A stretch of DNA of 64,000 nt from Humibacillus xanthopallidus (GTDB lineage Bacteria; Actinomycetota; Actinomycetes; Actinomycetales; Dermatophilaceae), in NCBI RefSeq assembly GCF_006717145.1, contig NZ_VFQF01000001.1, positions 868,001 through 932,000 of the forward strand. Direction: 5' to 3'. A model generated the notes under the pieces. That model had not been told where the DNA came from, ran no database searches, and saw only the letters and a list, made by a program, of their open reading frames with translations. Shown in pieces: positions 1-8,129 of the stretch (within the stretch, counting starts at the first letter, position 1; each line of letters starts with the position of its first letter). The position numbers and the translations under genes were made by a program.

Positions 1-1
1 G

Positions 2-517
2 TCAGTCGCCTCGGGCGTCCTCGGCTGCGTCGGCTCGCCCAGTAGGTTCGAGCTCTATGCGCTGATGGACGATCACAGCGTCCGCCTCCTTGACGCCAGC
101 ACTGGAGCGACCCTCCAAGTGCTCGGAGAGGTTGAGCACGCCGACGTCTTCCTACTGATCGACCCAGACGAGTCGGCGGTGTGGGCGGTTAGGCGGCCTA
201 CCGACTGGAGCACGAGCTGGAAAGACCGTGAGCGGCAGGACCTTACCGTCTTCGCGCTCGACGGCTCCGGCGCCGTCCGGCGCGCTGAGATGACCGGGCA
301 CCAAGTGTTTGGCACGTGCTTTCTATCCGGCCAACTGGTGACAGCAGGCTGGGACGCAACTCTTCGGATCTGGGACCCTCACGGGGCCCTACCGTGCGCC
401 ACTATCGCAGGCGCGTCCCCCTTCCGGTGCGTCGACGCAGCGAAGGACCGGATCGTTGCCGGCGATCAGCGCGGGAATCTTTGGTTTCTGGCGCCAATGG
501 CAACGCTGTATACCTGA
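2..517 (+). CDS. WD40-repeat protein, C-terminal part (5' end outside window)
   Basis: The reading frame is open from the first bases of the window, so the ATG at 65 is probably internal. The visible ~170 residues read as WD40 blades: short units such as DHSVRLLDASTGATL, GWDATLRIWDPHGA and GDQRGNLWFL carry the usual W/L-x-D-x-x-x-G pattern. WD40 propellers are protein-interaction platforms. In actinobacteria they often form the C-terminal half of large signalling or conflict proteins with a kinase, protease or NTPase at the N-terminus; which one applies here cannot be seen. The stop lies directly before a cluster of IS remnants. Confidence 0.7.
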   Translation, partial: SVASGVLGCVGSPSRFELYALMDDHSVRLLDASTGATLQVLGEVEHADVFLLIDPDESAVWAVRRPTDWSTSWKDRERQDLTVFALDGSGAVRRAEMTGHQVFGTCFLSGQLVTAGWDATLRIWDPHGALPCATIAGASPFRCVDAAKDRIVAGDQRGNLWFLAPMATLYT

Positions 518-565
518 GGCCACCAATGAGTACCTCGCTGCCAAGTCTGACCCGAGCCGTACGCT

Positions 566-668
566 TTAGTGTTCGGCCAATCGGTGCCGGTCGCGCTGAT
601 GACGTCGCGGGCAGTGTCGGTGAGGGGGTCGGCCGCGGTGTGCTCGTGCCCGGCGATGGTCAGTGTCC
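566..668 (-). pseudogene. IS1634-type transposase, C-terminal remnant
   Basis: On the minus strand this piece encodes LTIAGHEHTAADPLTDT followed by an ATGTDWP-like end. It closely matches the last ~35 residues of the intact IS1634-type transposase at 54542-56104. The normal stop is lost through a small indel near 560. The rest of the transposase is missing, cut off by the IS3 fragment that begins at about 690. It has the same orientation as the intact copy ~54 kb away. Confidence 0.75.
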
Positions 669-706
669 CGTTCCGGGTCTGATGGAGGCTCTCATTCCAC
701 GGAAGG

Positions 707-975
707 ATGAGAGTCTTGCCAGCACCGAGGAAGTACCCGGAGGAGCTTCGGGAGCGAGCGATCAGGTTGGCCGTCGACCTGCGGCGCGATCCGGACACCA
801 AGCAGGGGGCACTGCAACGGGTCGGCGAACAGCTCGGGATCAACCCGGACACGTTGCGTAACTGGGTCCAGCAGGCCGAGGTCGACGAGGGGCACCGTCC
901 AGGCGTGACGTCAGCGGAGGCGAAGCGGATCGCCGAGCTCGAGCGTGAGGTCAAGGAGCTGCGCCGGGCCGGCAT
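707..975 (+). pseudogene. IS3-family OrfA fragment
   Basis: The first ~88 residues are a typical IS3 OrfA: a helix-turn-helix region (YPEELRERAIRLAV, then GINPDTLRNWVQQAEVD) and the start of the leucine-zipper coiled coil (RIAELEREVKELRRA). The family sequence should continue RRAN and lead into OrfB, but homology stops at about 975 where an IS5 remnant begins. The rest of the open frame to 1099 is unrelated. It is a dead fragment that arose from nested insertions. Confidence 0.75.
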
Positions 976-1313
976 GAAATCAGCATCCGCCCCCCTCAAA
1001 GGCAGAGAGCCGGGTAACCCGAGGGGTACTGCCAGGGGGTTGGCTCGCGCCGCTGAGCCTCGATCACGCGAAACGCCGGGACGGTCGGCGGCGTCGTGAC
1101 CGGCAGATGCCCTCTGCCGGGTGGAAGAGCCGGCAGCCCCGTGGGGCTCGGCGCGGGCAGCCGACCCGGGTGCGTGCCGGACCCCGTCGACCAGGGCCCG
1201 CAGCGGAAGTCGGCGCGGCCGTCCCGGGGCAAACCGCTAGGCAGCAGCGGCTCCAACAGCGCCAACTGGGCGTCGCTCAGGTCATGGCGCGACGCGGCGG
1301 ATATCGTGGACAC
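975..1313 (-). pseudogene. IS5-family transposase, N-terminal remnant
   Basis: The minus-strand frame begins with LSDAQLALLEPLLPSG, the characteristic N-terminus of IS5-family transposases (a DUF4096-like helix-turn-helix). After ~35 residues the frame is scrambled, which suggests frameshifts, and no DDE catalytic part remains. It is the third IS piece stacked between the WD40 gene and the tail operon. Confidence 0.65.
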
Positions 1314-1513
1314 GAGGCCTCCGGCAGCGGCGTGGGATAGGCCCTAGTCTCCGAAGGTCTTCGTTCTCACAGCGCAAAGGGACCAAATCTTGAAAAGCCC
1401 AACGCGCCACGCGAAATGGGACCAGACTGGTTTGTCAGGATTCGTCGACGGGCCGGATACGGCCGCCCGCTGGTGCACGTTCCATCTCCGCGCTGTGCGA
1501 ATGGAGGAAGTCC
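1314..1513. promoter_or_regulatory. Leader region upstream of the tail operon
   Basis: About 200 bases separate the IS remnant from the first tail gene. A strong Shine-Dalgarno (GGAGGAAG at 1503-1510) precedes the ATG at 1514. The operon promoter must lie here or upstream within the IS debris, but I cannot identify convincing -35/-10 boxes. An IS-derived promoter is possible. Confidence 0.35.
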
Positions 1514-3211
1514 ATGGCCACACTCGTCGTTCCAGGAGTCCATGTAGAGGCGCGGTTCGATGTGCTGCCTCCGCTCCCCGCGCCGTCTGGGGTCGTGGGG
1601 GTCGCTGCGATCGTCGACCGACCACCACCTTCATCCAACCTGCTCGTCGGGGTCACCCGAGTGGCAGAGGTGGCGACCGTGCTCGGACCCGGTACAGCGG
1701 CATCGGCCCCCGAGATCATCCACGCGCTCGGCAACGGCGCGTCGGAGGTCGTCATCTCGGCAGTGAACGGCGGCAGCGCGGGCAGCCGTGCCCTGCTCAA
1801 CGCCGAGTCGAACCCCGCAGTCATCCTGCGTGCCCGGTCCAACGGCACGTGGTCCCAGGAGGTCGCCGTCGACGTCCGGTCGGTCACAAACTCCGACGGT
1901 GATCCCGTGCGGGTGAGCCTGCGCATCTTCCGCTCCGGACAAGTGGTCGAGGAGTTCCCCGACCTCGTCGTGGAGGCGGGCAGTCATCAAGATCTGTTCG
2001 ACACGATCAACACGCGCTCAATTTACGTCGTCGCGCTTGACCCCAGCCTGGGCGGTGCGACCCCCGCCCCGGGGAGCTACGTCCTACCGACCGATGGCTC
2101 GGGCGTCGTGGTCCCCGTCGAGAACGCCACCGACGAGCTGTTCACGTTGTTTCCTGAGCCGGGAGTCGACCCGACAGGCGTTACGGTGCAGATCGAGTCG
2201 CCTGCCGGAGACAACGTGCGTGTGCGAGTCTTCAGAGACGGGGCGCAGCAGGAGGAGTTCTCCCGGCTGACGATGAACCCAGACTCGGCGAACTATCTGC
2301 CCGCCGTGCTTCTGCGTGACAGCGCGACCGTCCATGTACGACAGGCTTCGTCCCTCGCCGGCGCCGACCGGTTGCCCGCGGCAATCACACCGACGTCGCT
2401 CGCCGGTGGCGTGTCGCCTAGCGCCAACGACTACCAGGCGGCCATCGACCGGCTCGGCGACGACTCGCGCATCAACCTGGTGCTGGCCTCGGTCGAGCCC
2501 ACCCGCACGGATGCGCTGACGCGCACGGTGCACCAGTCCCTCGTGGCGCACGCGGTCGCACAAGCCGACGCCGGGTCGCCGCGCATCGCCTTCGGCTCCG
2601 TGACGCCGCCCGAGCAGCGTGACCTCGATCGGATCCGCGACCATGCGGCGGCCGTGCGCAACCGACGCTTCGTGCTGGTCAGCCCTGCCGGTGCCGCCGG
2701 CGCGGTGTGTGGTGCCATTGCCCGGACGAACCCAGAGGTCTCGCCGACGTTCAAGACGGTGCCACTCTTCGGTATAGCGGCGGCGGCATACAGCGAGAGC
2801 GAGCTGTACCGGCTACTCGGTCCCACGCACAATCTGGTGGTCGTGCAGCAGCGCACGGGACGCGGGGTGATCGTGCTGCGGGGGCTCGACACGAGCGGCG
2901 ACCAGATCTCGGTGACTAGGGTGGCCGACGCCTGCGTCCGCGAGGTGAAGGCCATCTCGGAGAACTTCATCGGCGAGCTCAACTCGGCCGATGCGCGCAC
3001 GGCGCTGCGCGAGCAGATCGTCGCCACGTTCACGCGCATGGAACGTGGCGGACAGCTCGTGCCCTCGACCGACGGGTCGGATCCGGCCTTCCTCGTCGAT
3101 GTGTACTCGACGCAGCTTGACTTCGCCCAGGGCATCGTGCGCATCGACATCGCGGTCCGACCGGTACGAGCCATTGACTTCATCTACGCCACGATCCGCG
3201 TGAAGAACTGA
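1514..3211 (+). CDS. Contractile tail sheath protein
   Basis: This 565-aa protein is the outer sheath subunit that contracts to drive the inner tube through a target envelope. The N-terminus (VPGVHVEARFDVLPPLPAPS) matches the start of phage and CIS sheath proteins. The C-terminal third carries the conserved sheath core: a two-stranded alpha/beta region, GRGVIVLRGL and then REQIVATFTRMERGG and FVDVYSTQLDFAQGIVRIDI-like segments near the end. Single sheath gene; phage Afp/PVC systems usually carry two or three. It opens an operon whose genes mostly overlap or sit a few bases apart. The start is fixed by GGAGG 6-11 bases upstream. No capsid or terminase gene is near, which favours a tail-only particle. 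Confidence 0.9.
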   Translation: MATLVVPGVHVEARFDVLPPLPAPSGVVGVAAIVDRPPPSSNLLVGVTRVAEVATVLGPGTAASAPEIIHALGNGASEVVISAVNGGSAGSRALLNAESNPAVILRARSNGTWSQEVAVDVRSVTNSDGDPVRVSLRIFRSGQVVEEFPDLVVEAGSHQDLFDTINTRSIYVVALDPSLGGATPAPGSYVLPTDGSGVVVPVENATDELFTLFPEPGVDPTGVTVQIESPAGDNVRVRVFRDGAQQEEFSRLTMNPDSANYLPAVLLRDSATVHVRQASSLAGADRLPAAITPTSLAGGVSPSANDYQAAIDRLGDDSRINLVLASVEPTRTDALTRTVHQSLVAHAVAQADAGSPRIAFGSVTPPEQRDLDRIRDHAAAVRNRRFVLVSPAGAAGAVCGAIARTNPEVSPTFKTVPLFGIAAAAYSESELYRLLGPTHNLVVVQQRTGRGVIVLRGLDTSGDQISVTRVADACVREVKAISENFIGELNSADARTALREQIVATFTRMERGGQLVPSTDGSDPAFLVDVYSTQLDFAQGIVRIDIAVRPVRAIDFIYATIRVKN

Positions 3212-3240
3212 CGGGCAGCACTCACGGAAGGAACGACACC

Positions 3241-3621
3241 ATGCCAACGGTCTTCTCCGCCAACGAAAGCGCTCTGATGGTCGATGGCACTCCCATCGAA
3301 GGGGTGCGCTCCGTCGAGTATCGAAGCACCGCGGCCCGCACCGACCTCTACGCGATCGGGAGCTCGGAACGGATCGGTGTTATCACCGGCGGTCGGAGTG
3401 TGGAGGGTCGGATCCGGGTCGCGTCGTCGGCGCCCGCACTCGACGCGCTGGTGGGCGACACCTTCTTCCAGATCGCCGCTCCGCTACGCCAGGGTGACAC
3501 TGAGGTGACCCTCAGTTTCGACGAGTGCCTGCTCACCGAGAAGTCGTTCTCGATCGGCGCGGGAGGCCACGGCGAAACGGTCTACGCCTTCACGGCCACA
3601 CGCGTGCGCGACGGCAGCTGA
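3241..3621 (+). CDS. Tail tube-like protein
   Basis: This 126-aa all-beta protein directly follows the sheath, the usual place of the inner tube (Hcp/gp19-like) subunit. Its sequence alternates short beta strands (EGVRSVEYRS, VEGRIRVASS, TEVTLSFDECLLTEKSFSI) without a signal peptide or membrane segment. It is somewhat shorter than typical Afp1/Afp5 tubes (~145-160 aa), and I identify it by position and strand pattern more than by a motif. RBS GGAAGGAAC lies before the ATG. It is the only tube candidate in the operon, so both the shaft and the tube initiator may use it, unless the gene at 4946 supplies the initiator. Confidence 0.6.
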   Translation: MPTVFSANESALMVDGTPIEGVRSVEYRSTAARTDLYAIGSSERIGVITGGRSVEGRIRVASSAPALDALVGDTFFQIAAPLRQGDTEVTLSFDECLLTEKSFSIGAGGHGETVYAFTATRVRDGS

Positions 3622-3641
3622 TCCCTTGCCGGGCGCGGACG

Positions 3642-4949
3642 ATGACGGGACCTGAGATGCCAGCCATCCAGATCATCAGCGACCGTGAGGAGATCGTGGT
3701 CGGCGACACCGCGTTCTCGGGCGGGGCCGCGACCGGTGGCGGGCTGTCCCTCGAGGGTCGCGTCGTCCGCCCGCTGACCCTTGCCGAGCGCGACGCTCTC
3801 GTCGTCCTCGCGACGACCACGACGGGCCACAGCCCCGCGCCGAAGCCCCCCTCGCAACTCGCACGTCTCGTGGCCCGGGCCGCGGCGCCCGGTTTCACGC
3901 CGGATGCGTCCGAGTCCATGAGGGCGGCGATCGAGGCCGTGGCCCTCCACTTGGCAGGGGCGTCCATGTCGGGTGCGCTGACGCGCACCTCTCTCGTCGT
4001 CCGGCGCTGCGTCGGAGCCGCTGCCGACGACATGCCGGCGCTCGAAGCCGACCTGCTCGCCGATGCGCTCGCCCCTGGCCTCACCGATGCAGGCTCAGCA
4101 GCCCAGGCCAATCGTGGCGATACCGGCTGGACAACGATCACCTACGCAATGCCGGAGACAGATGCGTCGCAACAGACGGACGAGTCGGTCTTCGCCACGC
4201 GCGACCGCCTGGCGGCCGCGCTCGTGCGTCGCGGGCTCGAGCCGCTCGACAAAGCGCTGATCGCCGGCCTCCTCCGCGAGGACAGCATTCGGCTCGACGC
4301 GCCCCGTGGTGACGCCGACGCCCGCGCGGAGACGGCAGTTAGCACGCGGGATACGACGTGGGAGCTGGCGGAGGCCACGACCTCCGAGGCGGCCAATACC
4401 TGGAGCGTCGAGCATCCGGATGGCTTGGGCGACGGCCGCTGGGAGCCTCGCCCGCACAAGGCCGCCGATACACGCTCCGAGCGCAACCGACCGACGCCAG
4501 ACCGCTGGGTCGCCCAGGCGACCAGGCCGGTTAGGCCGCACTCTCCGGTCGCACCCTTCGCGCCCATCAGGCCCGGTTCGGCCGCCACCCAAGCCGAGTC
4601 TGACCCGTCGGTCGCACCACCGGGTCAGATCTGGCCGGGCGCGCGCCCGAACGACCCTCAGCCCGCCGGGCACATCGATCCAATGCCGCCGACGACCGGG
4701 CTGCCCTCACCCGCGGGCTTCGCCCACGGCACGTCCTCGTGGGAGTGGAGCGCCGCCACAGTCCTGTCGTGGCCGCAGCACCCCCGCTTCGGTCAGCGCA
4801 CAGGCCCCCGGGCTGCCAGGTCGGAGGGCGAGCCGGAGAGCCCGCCTACGTCGGACTGGCAGGACCGTGCCGCGCGCGAGGCGCTCGACCTCACCGCCGC
4901 AGCGTCCGCACTCGACCGTGCGGCCGACCTACGGGGGCTGCCGCGATGA
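3642..4949 (+). CDS. Unknown Pro-rich tail operon protein
   Basis: I do not recognise this 435-aa protein. The frame is open upstream to 3525, but that part overlaps the tube gene, so the ATG at 3642 (or 3657) is preferred. Residues 1-230 look folded (beta strands then helices, e.g. LTLAERDALVVLATTTT and RDRLAAALVRRGLEPLDKALIAGLL). Residues ~290-400 form a long low-complexity region rich in Pro, Arg and Ser, and the last ~30 residues are a helix (REALDLTAAASALDRAADL). Its position between tube and hub is where phages keep tail assembly chaperones and CIS particles keep small adaptor genes. Linker-like C-terminus suggests a tethering role; function is unknown. It overlaps the next gene by ATGA. 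Confidence 0.6.
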   Translation: MTGPEMPAIQIISDREEIVVGDTAFSGGAATGGGLSLEGRVVRPLTLAERDALVVLATTTTGHSPAPKPPSQLARLVARAAAPGFTPDASESMRAAIEAVALHLAGASMSGALTRTSLVVRRCVGAAADDMPALEADLLADALAPGLTDAGSAAQANRGDTGWTTITYAMPETDASQQTDESVFATRDRLAAALVRRGLEPLDKALIAGLLREDSIRLDAPRGDADARAETAVSTRDTTWELAEATTSEAANTWSVEHPDGLGDGRWEPRPHKAADTRSERNRPTPDRWVAQATRPVRPHSPVAPFAPIRPGSAATQAESDPSVAPPGQIWPGARPNDPQPAGHIDPMPPTTGLPSPAGFAHGTSSWEWSAATVLSWPQHPRFGQRTGPRAARSEGEPESPPTSDWQDRAAREALDLTAAASALDRAADLRGLPR

Positions 4950-5614
4950 CTGAGCCAGGCGCGCGCCCGATGCCGTTGCTCGGCGACATCACGCTCACCG
5001 CGGTGCAACGTGTCGACCAGTCGACCGATGCCGGCTTTACCGACGTGCCAGTGCTGGGACTGGAAGGTCACGCCCAGCAGCGCAGCGGCCGGCCGAGCCA
5101 TCGTGTCGCGATCGCGGGCGTGCTCACGGGTGACACGGCCCTAAGCGACCTCGCGAACCTCCAGTCGTTGGCGACCTCGGGTGAGGAGACGACCTTCGCG
5201 GCGGACATCGTCACGGCGCTGGACCTCCAGCACGTGGTCGTCACCCACTTCATCGCGAGCGAGACAGCCGGGCGCCCGGGCGTCGTGGGGTTCGCGCTCG
5301 AGCTCGCCGAGAGCCCGCCTCTACCGCCGCCCGCGCAGTTGTCCGGGTTTGGTGGCCTGGACGACTTCGGGCTCGGCGACCTCGGCTTCGACACGGATGT
5401 CCTCGGCGATCTCGCCAATGTGGCTGGCGAGGTCGCGGGCGCGATCGACGGAGCACTCGACGCGCTCGAGGCACTCGATGCGCTCACGGGCTTGGCCGGC
5501 TTCGACTTCGGCGGCCTGCTTGACCCCGTAAACGACGTGACCGCCTCGCTCGGAGCGGTCGGCCAGCGGCTCGGCTCAGCAACCTCGTCGCTGTCGGAGC
5601 TGTTCGGGTCATGA
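4946..5614 (+). CDS. Hub/tube adaptor candidate (gp43/GpU-like)
   Basis: A 222-aa protein starting at an ATGA overlap with the previous stop. Residues 1-120 (LGDITLTAVQ.., VPVLGLEGHAQQRSGRPSHRVAIAGVLTGD) resemble the N-terminal domain of phage DNA-circularisation/GpU-like tail proteins, a beta domain that in Mu-like phages sits beside the gpD-type hub. The remaining ~100 residues are Gly/Asp/Leu-rich with repeated LGDLGFDTDVLGDLA-like units and look flexible or helical. The next gene encodes the hub, so an adaptor linking tube to hub is likely. In Afp/PVC a LysM protein (Afp7) fills that place, and I see no LysM here. Assignment is by position and weak pattern. Confidence 0.5.
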   Translation: MTEPGARPMPLLGDITLTAVQRVDQSTDAGFTDVPVLGLEGHAQQRSGRPSHRVAIAGVLTGDTALSDLANLQSLATSGEETTFAADIVTALDLQHVVVTHFIASETAGRPGVVGFALELAESPPLPPPAQLSGFGGLDDFGLGDLGFDTDVLGDLANVAGEVAGAIDGALDALEALDALTGLAGFDFGGLLDPVNDVTASLGAVGQRLGSATSSLSELFGS

Positions 5615-6624
5615 CCACGCTGACGACGGCCGCCACGGTCACTATCGACCGGCTCCGGTACACCGTGCAGATCCGTTCGGTGACAGCGGAGCTGGCGCTG
5701 CTGCCTGGCGTAAACCGGGGCGACGTGTTAATCGCGGCTGGAGTCGATGTGGAAGCGACCCCTGGCGTCGACGCGACCATCGAGCTCGACGGTGGCGCCG
5801 GGGCCGCCACCGTCATCACGGGCTCGGTCGAGCACGTCGACCGGCGCACGGGCGGGACGTTGGTGTCGATCACCGACGGAGGTGCGGCGCTTGCGCGAAA
5901 GAGGCCCTCGGAGACGTACAACGGTATGCCGGCGATGCAAATCATTCGCCAGCTCGCTCAGCTTGCAGATGTCGGCACCGGGCTGATCACGGCCACGCTC
6001 CAGACGGCGGCATACGTCGCCGATGCCCGCAGGACCGCGGCGCAGCACGTAGTAGCGCTGGCTGACCATTCCGGCGCCGTGGCCGCGATCGACGGTGACG
6101 GCCGGCTCACCGTGCTGCCCTGGCCAATGGGACAACCGACGGTGGCGATGCGACGGGATCGCGAGTTCACCTCGTTGACCGCGTCGTCACACCGGGCGCA
6201 GCACGAGTTCGCGCTCGTTGGCGCTGGCGGTTCGGGGGTCGCACTGGCCCCGGACGCCTGGGTGGTGAACGCCGATGCCGTCACGAACGCCGATGACCCA
6301 AGCCCCGGCCGCAGCTGGTGGCCCGATCCCGTGATGCGCACGCAGACCGATGTCGATCTCGGCAACAAGAGCGCGACCGCGCGTCGGGCGTCGGCCACGA
6401 GACGGCTCTGTGCCGAGTGCTGGCTGCAGCCCGCGCGTCGACCTGGCGACGTGGTGCAGATCCAGGAGACGGAGCACCCCGAGCACGAGGGCCCGTGGCT
6501 GATCACCACAGTCCGGCACGAGCTGAGGTGGGATCGCGGCAGCACCGCGCTGCTCGGCGTTTCCGGTGGCGACACGAGCGGCCTGCTAGGTGACCTCACC
6601 GGCGCGATCGGAGGCTTGCTGTGA
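5611..6624 (+). CDS. Baseplate hub protein, gpD/VgrG-N-like
   Basis: This 337-aa protein fits the phage late-control gene D family (T4 gp27/Mu gp44 hub fold). Features include an early beta domain (VTIDRLRYTVQIRSV), an ETYNGMPAMQIIRQLAQLAD segment typical of the domain that folds into the hub ring, and the late CWLQPARRPGDVVQIQET stretch seen before the final beta barrel. It would form the central trimeric hub joining tube to spike. ATG overlaps the previous TGA. The neighbouring gpV-like spike and PAAR-like tip support the call: together they make the split equivalent of a VgrG. The last 20 residues are Gly/Leu-rich like those of the upstream protein. Confidence 0.75.
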   Translation: MTTLTTAATVTIDRLRYTVQIRSVTAELALLPGVNRGDVLIAAGVDVEATPGVDATIELDGGAGAATVITGSVEHVDRRTGGTLVSITDGGAALARKRPSETYNGMPAMQIIRQLAQLADVGTGLITATLQTAAYVADARRTAAQHVVALADHSGAVAAIDGDGRLTVLPWPMGQPTVAMRRDREFTSLTASSHRAQHEFALVGAGGSGVALAPDAWVVNADAVTNADDPSPGRSWWPDPVMRTQTDVDLGNKSATARRASATRRLCAECWLQPARRPGDVVQIQETEHPEHEGPWLITTVRHELRWDRGSTALLGVSGGDTSGLLGDLTGAIGGLL

Positions 6625-7277
6625 CTGACCTGCTGTACGACGCGGTGGCCCGGATCGCACGCCATGAGGCCAACGTCCGCTCGTGGGTGGCGGTCGGGAT
6701 CGTCACAGAAGTCCACTCGACCGTGCTCGCCGCGAACGACCACTCCGTGAGTGTGAGGATCCGCGACACCCGTGTGGTGGTGCCGCGTATCCCGGTCGCG
6801 GTCGGCGTCCTCGGCTTCGTGGCGATGCCCGCCGTCGACGACGTGGTCGTCGTCGCTTTCGCCGACGGCGATCCGCACGCGGGCGTGGTGGTCGGGCGGC
6901 TCTATGACCGCGATCTCGCACCACCGGAGCACGGGGCCGGCCAGCTGGTGCTGCAGCTGCCGGCGGGTGCGAGCTCACCCAACATAGACGTCTTGGCCGA
7001 CCCCGCAACGCCTGAGCTCACCCTCAAGGTCGGGGATACGACGGTCGAGATTACCGGCAAGTCGGCCACCATCACGATCGGCGACGCCGAGCTCGTCGTC
7101 GACGGCAACTCGCCCGCCGCCGTGACGGTGAGGGCCGGCGACGCGAGCATCGAGCTCGGGGCTAACGGCAACCTCAAGCTAGAGGCGTCGAACAAGTTGG
7201 AGATCAAGGCGAGCCAGATCACGATCGAGGGCTCCGGCAAGGTCACGGTGTCCGGCGGCACGGTGGAGGTGAACTGA
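6621..7277 (+). CDS. Baseplate spike protein, gpV/gp45-like
   Basis: A 218-aa protein starting with GTG that overlaps the hub gene's stop. Residues ~25-110 form a small OB-type beta domain (AVGIVTEVHSTVL...VSVRIRD, ending in HAGVVVGRLYD), the classic gp5/VgrG OB region. The rest is a run of short alternating beta strands (TTVEITGKSATITIGDAELV, ASIELGANGNLKLEASNKLE, KASQITIEGSGKVTV), the pattern of a trimeric beta-helical needle. It would form the membrane-piercing spike below the hub. It is followed two bases later by the PAAR-like tip gene. Confidence 0.8.
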   Translation: MTDLLYDAVARIARHEANVRSWVAVGIVTEVHSTVLAANDHSVSVRIRDTRVVVPRIPVAVGVLGFVAMPAVDDVVVVAFADGDPHAGVVVGRLYDRDLAPPEHGAGQLVLQLPAGASSPNIDVLADPATPELTLKVGDTTVEITGKSATITIGDAELVVDGNSPAAVTVRAGDASIELGANGNLKLEASNKLEIKASQITIEGSGKVTVSGGTVEVN

Positions 7278-7278
7278 C

Positions 7279-7680
7279 GTGGGCCAGCCTGCCGCCACCG
7301 CCAACTCTCAGGTCGTCGGAGTCGACGCCCACACCGTCATGGTGCTGACGCCGGGAGGACCGGTCCCTTTGCCGCTGCCGCACCCGTTCAGCGGCGCGAT
7401 CCAGAGCGGCACGGCGACGACGGTGAAGATCGGCGGCCAACCCGTCGCGACCCACGGCAGCGTCGCCGTCAACAGCCCGTCGCACGTCCCGACGCCGCCG
7501 GGCACCTCGTTCCAGACGCCGCCATCCAATCAGGGAAAAGTCGTCATGCAGTCGGTCACCGTCAAGGCGGGCGGCAAGGGGATCGCTCGCGTCGGTGACC
7601 AGGTGAGTACCTGCAACGATCCGGCCGACGCACCCGTGAGCACGATCGTCGGGCCGGCAGGGACGGTGATGATCGGATGA
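7279..7680 (+). CDS. PAAR-like spike tip protein
   Basis: A 133-aa protein (GTG start) with the loop-strand pattern of PAAR/DUF4150-like tips: GGPVPLPLPHPF, TVKIGGQPVATHGSVAV, VKAGGKGIARVGDQVSTCND. PAAR proteins cap the gp5/VgrG needle with a sharpened cone, usually holding a metal ion with His and Cys; candidate ligands here are His36-His-region and Cys near residue 112, but I cannot assign them. No toxin domain is attached, so the tip serves only as a point or as an adaptor. Its stop overlaps the next ATG. Confidence 0.7.
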   Translation: MGQPAATANSQVVGVDAHTVMVLTPGGPVPLPLPHPFSGAIQSGTATTVKIGGQPVATHGSVAVNSPSHVPTPPGTSFQTPPSNQGKVVMQSVTVKAGGKGIARVGDQVSTCNDPADAPVSTIVGPAGTVMIG

Positions 7681-8129
7681 GCGATCCCTTTGGCACCGAC
7701 CTCCTCGTTGTCCCGGGCCCGCCGACAATGGCCGCCCACGACGCGTCCGCGCTCGACCTTCGGCTCGGTGCGGGCAACGTCGACCGCGCACTCGAGGGTC
7801 CGATGCTGCAGTCTGGGGCCCACAACCTCGGGCAGGCTTTGATCCTCCGAATGCTTACGCCGCGCGGAACGCTCGCCGAGCTCGGGCACGCAGTCTACGG
7901 GTCGCGGTTACACGAGCTGATCGGGACGAACAAGAACGAGTCGAACCGAGCGCTGTGCAAGGCCTTCGTGCTCGAGGTGGTCTCCCAGGAGCCGAGGGTG
8001 CAGGACAAGGTCGTCGCGTTCGTCTTCGACATCGCGTCGGAGGGACCGTCGGAGCTGCGCTTCACGGTGACGGTTCAGCCGGTCGACGGATCGACACCGG
8101 TGACCATCGGACTGGGGGTCGAGCTTTGA
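7677..8129 (+). CDS. Baseplate wedge protein, gp25-like
   Basis: A 150-aa protein with the GPW/gp25 pattern: an N-terminal extension, NVDRALEGPMLQSGAHNLGQALILRMLTPRGTLAEL where the family has the LxQxIxxxLxTxxGE signature, then GSRLHELIG and a C-terminal beta strand (LRFTVTVQPVDG). gp25 nucleates sheath polymerisation by mimicking the sheath handshake domain and sits in the baseplate wedge. It starts in an ATGA overlap with the tip gene and is followed by the baseplate J gene, the standard order. Confidence 0.8.
   Translation: MSDPFGTDLLVVPGPPTMAAHDASALDLRLGAGNVDRALEGPMLQSGAHNLGQALILRMLTPRGTLAELGHAVYGSRLHELIGTNKNESNRALCKAFVLEVVSQEPRVQDKVVAFVFDIASEGPSELRFTVTVQPVDGSTPVTIGLGVEL

Noticed and set aside
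3525-3641. Earlier start for the Pro-rich protein
   Set aside because: It lies inside the tube gene, gives an Arg-rich artefact sequence and has no ribosome-binding site.
7955-8125. Earlier start of the baseplate J gene
   Set aside because: It overlaps gp25 in another frame; TTG at 8126 coupled to the gp25 stop fits the operon pattern and family N-terminus.
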